DNA of 10,795 nucleotides, from NCBI GenBank assembly GCA_030917445.1, contig JAUPUR010000095.1, positions 1 through 10,795 on the forward strand, given 5' to 3'. Positions 6,174-10,795 of the stretch are shown here, in pieces (position 1 is the stretch's first letter; every line of letters begins with the position of its first letter). Origin of the DNA: Patescibacteria group bacterium. Its GTDB lineage: Bacteria; Patescibacteriota; Microgenomatia; Levybacterales; UBA12049. Under the pieces are notes generated by a model. The model was not told the origin of the DNA and did not search any database. It worked only from the letters and a program-made list of their open reading frames with translations. The position numbers and the translations under genes were made by a program.

Positions 6174-7097
6174 ATGTTAAAACTGTCCAAAATGCATTTT
6201 GCTGTTCTTGCACTCATTGTTACAAATATTGTTTGGGGTGCAAGTTCACCAATTTTTAAATGGGCTATGGAAGATATTCCCCCATACAGTTTTGCATTTC
6301 TTCGTTTTCTCCTTGCAGCACTCATTCTTCTTCCATTCACACTTCACAAACTCAAAGTTCGTCGTGAAGATATTATAAAGTTATGTATACTCGCATTTTT
6401 TGGATTTTTTATACATATTGCACTACTCCTTGTTGGACTCACTATTTCATCAAGCATCAATTCACCAATCATTGCTTCCTCAGCACCAGTTTTCCTTCTT
6501 TTGGGATCATTTTTCTTTTTGAAAGAAAAAATAAAAAAGAAAATGCTTATTGGAACACTGGTCAGTCTCCTAGGAGTTATGATTATTATCCTACGGCCAC
6601 TTTTTGATCATGGACTCGATGGAACGATCATCGGCAATTTTCTCTTCCTCGTCTCAACAATTTCGTTTGTTGTTTACACAATTTTACTGAAAGACTACAA
6701 ACTTCCATACTCATCAGTCACACTTACTTTTTATATGTTTGCTCTCTCAACAATTATTTTCCTTCCTTTCTCACTCTGGGAATTACAAACACAATCAAAT
6801 GCACTGATACTTTCCTCTCAAAGTCTCTTAGGAATTCTCTTTGCTGCAATTTTCACCTCAGTTCTTGGATATGTCCTGTATAACTATGCAATTCGATTTG
6901 TTAAAGCAAATGAAACAGGTATATTCCTCTATATAGATCCTGTTATTGCAGTACTTATTGCTGTGCCACTTCTTGGAGAACATGTCACAACTTCATTTAT
7001 TATTGGTTCCATCCTTGTATTTGCAGGAATATTCATTGCAGAAAAAAGAATACACTATCATCCTCTTCACCATCTCAAAAAGCCCCACAGCTTGTAA
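6174..7097 (+). CDS. EamA-family (DMT superfamily) transporter
   Basis: The 307-residue integral membrane protein has about ten hydrophobic helices arranged as two EamA repeats (about 10-140 and 150-290), the normal length for a 10-TMS DMT carrier. Family signatures: WGASSPIFKW (21-30) and FAFLRFLLAALIL (40-52) in the first repeat, FFFLKEKIKKK (113-123) at the end of helix 4, and in the second repeat VLGYVLYNYAIRFVKANETG (230-249) with LLGEHVT (266-272). DMT carriers of this type export amino acids or other small metabolites; the substrate cannot be inferred here. The C-terminus is His/Lys-rich and cytoplasmic. The start is placed by the promoter at 6136-6166. Its stop codon TAA (7095-7097) is part of the -35 hexamer of the downstream rpmE promoter. 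Confidence 0.92.
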   Translation: MLKLSKMHFAVLALIVTNIVWGASSPIFKWAMEDIPPYSFAFLRFLLAALILLPFTLHKLKVRREDIIKLCILAFFGFFIHIALLLVGLTISSSINSPIIASSAPVFLLLGSFFFLKEKIKKKMLIGTLVSLLGVMIIILRPLFDHGLDGTIIGNFLFLVSTISFVVYTILLKDYKLPYSSVTLTFYMFALSTIIFLPFSLWELQTQSNALILSSQSLLGILFAAIFTSVLGYVLYNYAIRFVKANETGIFLYIDPVIAVLIAVPLLGEHVTTSFIIGSILVFAGIFIAEKRIHYHPLHHLKKPHSL

Positions 7098-7120
7098 TTG
7101 TGCTCATATTCAAGTATAAT
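7092..7120 (+). promoter_or_regulatory. Promoter of rpmE, predicting a leaderless mRNA
   Basis: -35 TTGTAA (7092-7097), exact 17-nt spacer, consensus -10 TATAAT (7115-7120). Seven bases beyond the hexamer is 7127, the A of the L31 start codon. The -35 includes the stop codon of the upstream transporter. Confidence 0.8.
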
Positions 7121-7126
7121 ATTCTC

Positions 7127-7426
7127 ATGAAAGCATCAGTTCACCCACAATATTTTGATCAAGCACAGGTCATTTGTGTTTGTGGCAATAAATTTAATGT
7201 AGGTTCGACAAAAGAAATTATACACATTGAACTTTGCAACAAATGTCATCCATTTTATACAGGCGAACAAAAATTCGTCGATAGTGCTTCACGTATTCAA
7301 AAATTCCAAAAGAAACAAAAAACAGCTGAAGAATTCAAAGCTACTGTTGTTATAAAAACTGAAGAAAAAAGAAAATCACAAGAAGCACCTAAGTCTCTTC
7401 GAGACATGCTTATGTCCCTCAAATAG
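7127..7426 (+). CDS. rpmE: 50S ribosomal protein L31 (zinc-binding type) with a C-terminal extension
   Basis: L31 bridges the ribosomal subunits. The first 60 residues match type A (C+) L31: MKASVHPQYF, the cysteines C17 and C19 (ICVCGN), and C37/C40 in LCNKCHPFYTG. All four zinc ligands are kept. A frame-extended GTG start at 7100 is rejected because L31 begins 'MK--hHP' and the promoter -10 lies inside the longer version. At 99 residues it is about 30 longer than the usual 66-70. The extra tail (about 66-99) is Lys/Glu-rich and ends in a likely amphipathic helix, SLRDMLMSLK. The tail has no recognised domain. It lies between the transporter and prfA, and its own promoter suggests separate transcription. 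It is the only gene in the window ending in TAG. Confidence 0.95.
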   Translation: MKASVHPQYFDQAQVICVCGNKFNVGSTKEIIHIELCNKCHPFYTGEQKFVDSASRIQKFQKKQKTAEEFKATVVIKTEEKRKSQEAPKSLRDMLMSLK

Positions 7427-7437
7427 CCTCCCTTCTC

Positions 7438-7466
7438 TTGCTGCAACGAGCTTAAGGCTCTATACT
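7438..7466 (+). promoter_or_regulatory. Putative promoter of prfA
   Basis: -35 TTGCTG (7438-7443), 17-nt spacer, -10 TATACT (7461-7466). Expected +1 is about 7473, giving a leader of about 13 nt without Shine-Dalgarno before ATG 7486. A short GAGC/GCTC hairpin (7448-7460) lies in the spacer. Confidence 0.55.
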
Positions 7467-7485
7467 GTCACTATTCCAATTTATT

Positions 7486-8376
7486 ATGAATGACTATAGA
7501 TATACACAACTAGAAGAACTTAATACAAAAATTGCTGAAACTGAGGCACTCATTGAAGATCCTTCTCTGGCAGAACTAGCAAAAGAAGAACTTGTTCTTT
7601 TACAAGAACAAAAATCAGCTATAGAAAAGAGTCTTGAAGAAAGTCAAGAAAAAAATTCTGCTGATGATTTAGATAGCAGAAACGTTATCCTCGAAATCAA
7701 GGGAGCTGCAGGTGGCGATGAAGCAAAAAACTGGGCAGATGAACTGTTACGAATGTATATGAGGTTTGCTGAAAGACGAGGACTCAAAGCTGAAATACTC
7801 GAAGAATCAGTTATTAAAATTTCTGGTAGAAACGCATTCAACCTTCTTAAATATGAATCAGGTGTACATCGTGTCCAAAGAATTCCTAAAACAGAAAAAA
7901 AAGGAAGAGTTCATACATCAACTGCAACTATTTCTGTTCTTCCAGAACTTGAAGATCTTGATCTTCATATTAACCCTGAAGATATTTCTTTTGAAGCATT
8001 TCGATCAGGTGGTCATGGAGGACAAAACGTCAATAAAGTTTCAACAGCGGTCCGTCTTGTTCACAAACCCTCTGGACTCGTTGTGACATCTTCATCGGAA
8101 AGATCACAAATTCAAAATAGAGAGATCGCGATGACACTTCTTCGTTCACGAATCTGGGAAATGGAAATTGAAAAACAACAAAAAGAATATTCATCACTTA
8201 AATCAACTCAAGTTGGTCGAGGCATGAGAAATGAAAAGATAAAAACATATAACTTTCCACAAGACCGCTTAACAGATCACAGAATCAATAAATCGTTTAG
8301 CAACTTACCTACAATTTTGGATGGAGCAATACCTGAGGATCATCCATCTGATGAAACTGATACTTCAACTGAATAA
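7486..8376 (+). CDS. prfA: Peptide chain release factor 1, short form
   Basis: RF1 reads UAA/UAG in the ribosomal A site and triggers peptide release. The 296 residues contain the GGQ catalytic motif in FRSGGHGGQNVN (172-183). The codon-reading tripeptide is P-K-T (134-136, HRVQRIPKTE), a PxT form that marks RF1 rather than the SPF of RF2. HTSTATISVLPE (143-154), YNFPQDRLTDHRIN (255-268) and GAAGGDEA (73-80) are also family motifs. Usual RF1 is about 360 residues. By eye, this one lacks roughly the first 50 residues of domain 1 and a loop of about ten residues before VIKISG (109-114). An in-frame stop at 7453-7455 excludes a longer N-terminus, and no frameshift is apparent. The acidic tail may be variable. 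It converges on the antiporter gene with two bases between stops. Confidence 0.95.
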   Translation: MNDYRYTQLEELNTKIAETEALIEDPSLAELAKEELVLLQEQKSAIEKSLEESQEKNSADDLDSRNVILEIKGAAGGDEAKNWADELLRMYMRFAERRGLKAEILEESVIKISGRNAFNLLKYESGVHRVQRIPKTEKKGRVHTSTATISVLPELEDLDLHINPEDISFEAFRSGGHGGQNVNKVSTAVRLVHKPSGLVVTSSSERSQIQNREIAMTLLRSRIWEMEIEKQQKEYSSLKSTQVGRGMRNEKIKTYNFPQDRLTDHRINKSFSNLPTILDGAIPEDHPSDETDTSTE

Positions 8377-8378
8377 AT

Positions 8379-10055
8379 TTATTCGAGGTAGTTTTTATCC
8401 CTCATTCGATATTCTTCAATAAGTTCAAGATGTTTTTCATCAACTAAAATTTTTGCAATATGTCTTCCTCCTGCAAGATGTGGCAGTACAACATAATCTG
8501 CTCCAGCTTTGTAGAGTGCTTTTGCATCATCAGTCTCTAGTGCAAATACGACAATGAGAATATCTTTCTTTTTTCTTTTAAGAGATTGTAACATGAGCAA
8601 GTTATCATCAACATCAGGAACTGTGGACATAATGAGCCGCGCATCAGTGATGTTAACATGCTCCTGTATTTCTGGATCTGCAACGTCTCCAAAGTAACAC
8701 TGAATATTTTTCTTTTTAAGGCGATCAATGACATCTGGATCAAAATCAATTACCACAACTTTTTCATCTTTAGCAAGGAGTGCTTCCAGTATACTCTCCC
8801 CCATTCTATTTGCTCCTATCAAAACAACATGTTTTTTAAGTTCTGATGTAGGAAGAAGAATTTCGTGAATTTCTTTTCTTTCAAAAAATTTCAAAATAGG
8901 CGAAAGTTTTTTATAAAGATAATTACTGTTCATAATCATATAAGTTGAAATTATAAAAGTTACAGCCCCTACAATTGTGAGAAGTGAAACAACACTATCA
9001 TCGACATGTCCAATTTTGTTTCCCATAAAAATGACAATCAAACTAAATTCTGAAATCTGAGCCACAGTTAGCCCTGCCATAAAGGAAGTACGACTTCGAT
9101 ATCCCATGAGTCCCAATATAATCATGACAATGATTGGATTTCCTATTAATACAAAAAGTGACAGCAGTACAGAGGGCAAAAATATCGTCGAGAAATCAGC
9201 AAAGATCATTTTCATTCCAAGAGTAACGAAGAAAATAGTAATAAAGAAATCTCTTAAGGATCTTACCCTTGAAACGATCTGAATATTTTGTGCAGTATTT
9301 GCAAGTGCAAGCCCAGCAAGAAATCCTCCAATCTCTATTGAAAATCCAATGAGAGGAGAGCTAACAAAGGCAGCCATACTAAATGCCCATGCAAGACTAA
9401 AAAGGAAAAGTATTTCCGTATTCTTTGCGACAAAGTTCATAAGCCTTGGAAGAACAGTCTTGCTCAATAATATTACCCAACCAAAGATAACTGCTGCTTT
9501 TAATGTAAGGAGAAGAAATGTGATTGGTGAAATCTGAGTATCTCCTGTATTGAATCCAGATAAAATAATAAGAGCAATGATAGCTACAAAGTCTTGAACA
9601 AGTAAAAAACCAACTGAAATTTTACCATACAAACTTTTAAGATCTTTTTTATCTGAAAGAAGTTTTACGACAATAATCGTACTTGAAAATGTGAGCGCAA
9701 CTGCGATGTAGAGCGATGCTAACGCAGAAAAACCAAGCAATAGACAAATTCCAAAGCCGATGACTGATGTAAAAACAATCTGCCCAATACCTGTATAAAG
9801 TGCTACTTTACCAACACTTCTTAGATCTTTGAACTTCATTTCAAGACCTAACATGAAAAGAAGAAGTGTGATACCAATTTCCGCAAACGAATGAAGAACT
9901 TCCCCATTTGAAATATGAAAAAGACCAACAGGCCCAACAATTATACCTGCAAGAATATATGAAAGAATCGGTGGTTGTTTGAGCAATCTAAAGATTAGGG
10001 CTAAAACTGTTGCAAGTCCAATAAGTATTGTTATTTCAAGATATAATTCTCCCAC
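8379..10055 (-). CDS. CPA2-family cation/proton antiporter with C-terminal TrkA-N (RCK) domain
   Basis: The 558-residue protein would exchange Na+ or K+ for H+ across the membrane. An N-terminal antiporter domain (about 6-375) has about a dozen hydrophobic helices, including LKQPPILSYILAGIIVGP (25-42), FSSTIIVVKLLSD (123-135) and LLVQDFVAI (151-159) with the conserved Gln-Asp. A cytoplasmic TrkA-N domain follows: Rossmann motif GANRMGE (414-420), the acidic end of strand 2 (VVVIDFD, 434-440) and GDVADPE (456-462). It ends after the RCK-N region with no RCK-C or KefF partner, so it is KefB/KefC-like in plan. I place the start at GTG 10055. The longer frame from TTG 10091 adds twelve non-hydrophobic residues that overlap the -35 and -10 elements, and +1 falls on 10055. 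Confidence is high for family, moderate for start and ion. Confidence 0.93.
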   Translation of the reverse strand: MGELYLEITILIGLATVLALIFRLLKQPPILSYILAGIIVGPVGLFHISNGEVLHSFAEIGITLLLFMLGLEMKFKDLRSVGKVALYTGIGQIVFTSVIGFGICLLLGFSALASLYIAVALTFSSTIIVVKLLSDKKDLKSLYGKISVGFLLVQDFVAIIALIILSGFNTGDTQISPITFLLLTLKAAVIFGWVILLSKTVLPRLMNFVAKNTEILFLFSLAWAFSMAAFVSSPLIGFSIEIGGFLAGLALANTAQNIQIVSRVRSLRDFFITIFFVTLGMKMIFADFSTIFLPSVLLSLFVLIGNPIIVMIILGLMGYRSRTSFMAGLTVAQISEFSLIVIFMGNKIGHVDDSVVSLLTIVGAVTFIISTYMIMNSNYLYKKLSPILKFFERKEIHEILLPTSELKKHVVLIGANRMGESILEALLAKDEKVVVIDFDPDVIDRLKKKNIQCYFGDVADPEIQEHVNITDARLIMSTVPDVDDNLLMLQSLKRKKKDILIVVFALETDDAKALYKAGADYVVLPHLAGGRHIAKILVDEKHLELIEEYRMRDKNYLE

Positions 10056-10061
10056 ACTTTT

Positions 10062-10091
10062 AGTGTAACAGGTTGCCTCGTAGCTTTTCAA
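10062..10091 (-). promoter_or_regulatory. Promoter of the antiporter gene, predicting a leaderless GTG start
   Basis: On the minus strand: -35 TTGAAA (10091-10086), 18-nt spacer, and extended -10 TGT-TACACT (10070-10062). Seven bases beyond the hexamer is 10055, the G of the GTG start. It is back to back with the promoter at 10099-10128. Confidence 0.7.
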
Positions 10092-10098
10092 TAAAAAG

Positions 10099-10128
10099 TT
10101 GATCTCTCCCTTACCTTTTTGCTACTAT
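10099..10128 (+). promoter_or_regulatory. Promoter of the exonuclease/GIY-YIG gene
   Basis: -35 TTGATC (10099-10104), 18-nt spacer, extended -10 TGC-TACTAT (10120-10128). Expected +1 is 10134-10137, at or a few bases before ATG 10137, with no Shine-Dalgarno. Confidence 0.65.
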
Positions 10129-10136
10129 GACATACC

Positions 10137-10795
10137 ATGTTACCAACTCATTTTTCTTTTGTTGATCTTGAGACATCAGGTGCTCGATCACGATTTGATA
10201 GAGTCATAGAGATTGGAATTGTAAGAGTTGAAAACGATAAAATAGTTGAATCTTTCTCTTCACTTATTAATCCTGAGGTACATATTCCTGAAGATATTAC
10301 GCGACTTACAGGTATTCGGGAAAGCGATCTTGTCCACTCACCTTCTTTTTTTGAAATTGCTGACAAAGTACAGGAGCTTCTTAAAGATACTGTTTTTGTA
10401 GCTCATAATGTTCGATTTGATTATGGATTTCTCAAAATGGAATTTAAAAGACTCAATAAATCCTTTACTCAAAAACATTTCTGTACTGTCAGACTCTCCA
10501 GAGCACTCTATCCCCAGTACCCACGACACAATTTAGATAGCTTGATTGAGAGGATGAATTATACTATTGAAAAAAGACATAGAGCACTCGATGATGCACA
10601 AGTTCTCTTTCATTTTTATAAAAAAGCTAAAAAAGAATTCCCTCAAGAAATCTTTGAATCAGCTTTAAAAAAAGTGCTTCAAAAACCATATCTGCCTATA
10701 AAGCTTTCTGAAAAAACACTTGATGATCTTCCAGAGAGTCCAGGTGTTTATATATTCTATGGTTCACTTGACAATACCCCCTCACTGCCTTCAGA
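10137..10795 (+). CDS. DnaQ-like 3'-5' exonuclease fused to a GIY-YIG (UvrC/Cho-like) domain, 3' end cut by the window
   Basis: The 219 visible residues begin with a DEDDh exonuclease domain (about 5-165). ExoI is FVDLETSG (8-15; D10, E12), ExoII is AHNVRFDYGFL (89-99; D95) and ExoIII is RHRALDDAQ (147-155; H148, D153), so all catalytic residues are present. After a linker with a Lys-rich helix (about 163-185), LPESPGVYIFYGS (198-210) matches the start of a GIY-YIG nuclease domain as in UvrC or Cho; the 'YIG' half lies past the edge. Such fusions are known, for example a mycobacterial DnaQ/UvrC-N protein, and point to DNA repair rather than polymerase proofreading, because dedicated epsilon subunits lack the second domain. 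ATG 10137 sits just after a promoter and is divergent from the antiporter. Confidence 0.92.
   Translation, partial: MLPTHFSFVDLETSGARSRFDRVIEIGIVRVENDKIVESFSSLINPEVHIPEDITRLTGIRESDLVHSPSFFEIADKVQELLKDTVFVAHNVRFDYGFLKMEFKRLNKSFTQKHFCTVRLSRALYPQYPRHNLDSLIERMNYTIEKRHRALDDAQVLFHFYKKAKKEFPQEIFESALKKVLQKPYLPIKLSEKTLDDLPESPGVYIFYGSLDNTPSLPS

Noticed and set aside
7100..7126. GTG start for L31, nine codons upstream
   Set aside because: The added residues contain the -10 hexamer and do not match the conserved L31 N-terminus.
7448..7460. GAGC-TTAAG-GCTC hairpin between rpmE and prfA as a terminator or regulator
   Set aside because: Only four base pairs, no T-tract, and it lies in a promoter spacer; too weak to call.
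1..10795. Mobile element, CRISPR array, defence or toxin-antitoxin system
   Set aside because: No transposase, integrase, terminal repeats, regular repeats or paired small toxin/antitoxin frames were seen; gene content is housekeeping and envelope.

Overview
The window is AT-rich, densely coded and uses the standard genetic code. It most likely comes from a Patescibacteria/CPR genome, probably the Microgenomates lineage; this is inference from gene character, since no marker tree could be run. Pointers are the small lipoprotein-free envelope proteins with Thr/Pro linkers and paired beta-domains, a short Pro/Thr-rich acidic protein next to dnaB, a degenerate metallo-beta-lactamase-like protein with a GPGEYE motif, a shortened release factor 1 and an elongated L31. 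No mobile element, CRISPR array, integrase, phage gene or rRNA is visible. The region reads as ordinary chromosomal housekeeping DNA, with its main interest in gene-start architecture and unusual versions of known proteins.

Layout. The left edge holds the first codons of a minus-strand gene, then tRNA-Leu(CAA) on the plus strand and a bidirectional terminator-like hairpin. A minus-strand cluster (2510 to 271) follows: degenerate MBL-fold protein, replicative helicase DnaB and the Pro-rich acidic protein. From a divergent promoter region (2511-2632) a plus-strand operon (2633-4919) encodes a membrane-anchored Ig-like protein, a secreted protein with two similar beta-rich units, and an M24 Xaa-Pro-type peptidase. 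Next come plus-strand genes that each seem to have their own promoter: hisS, an EamA/DMT transporter, rpmE (L31) and prfA (RF1). prfA converges on a minus-strand CPA2 antiporter with a TrkA-N domain, two bases apart. Divergent from the antiporter is a DnaQ-type exonuclease/GIY-YIG fusion cut by the right edge.

The strongest cross-window signal is promoter placement. At seven gene starts on both strands (38-, 2510-, 4950+, 6174+, 7127+, 10055-, 10137+) a good -10 hexamer, usually with the extended TGn element, lies so that the expected transcription start falls on the start codon or within about 3 nt of it, with no usable Shine-Dalgarno. This predicts leaderless mRNAs as the default for first genes. 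Clear Shine-Dalgarno sequences occur only before genes that probably lie inside operons (3063+, and 555-). The pattern also resolves two starts: the antiporter starts at GTG 10055, not at the upstream TTG, and L31 starts at ATG 7127.

Functionally the window mixes translation (tRNA-Leu, HisRS, L31, RF1), replication/repair (DnaB, the exonuclease fusion), envelope or surface proteins, and transport. All eleven complete genes end in UAA or UAG.
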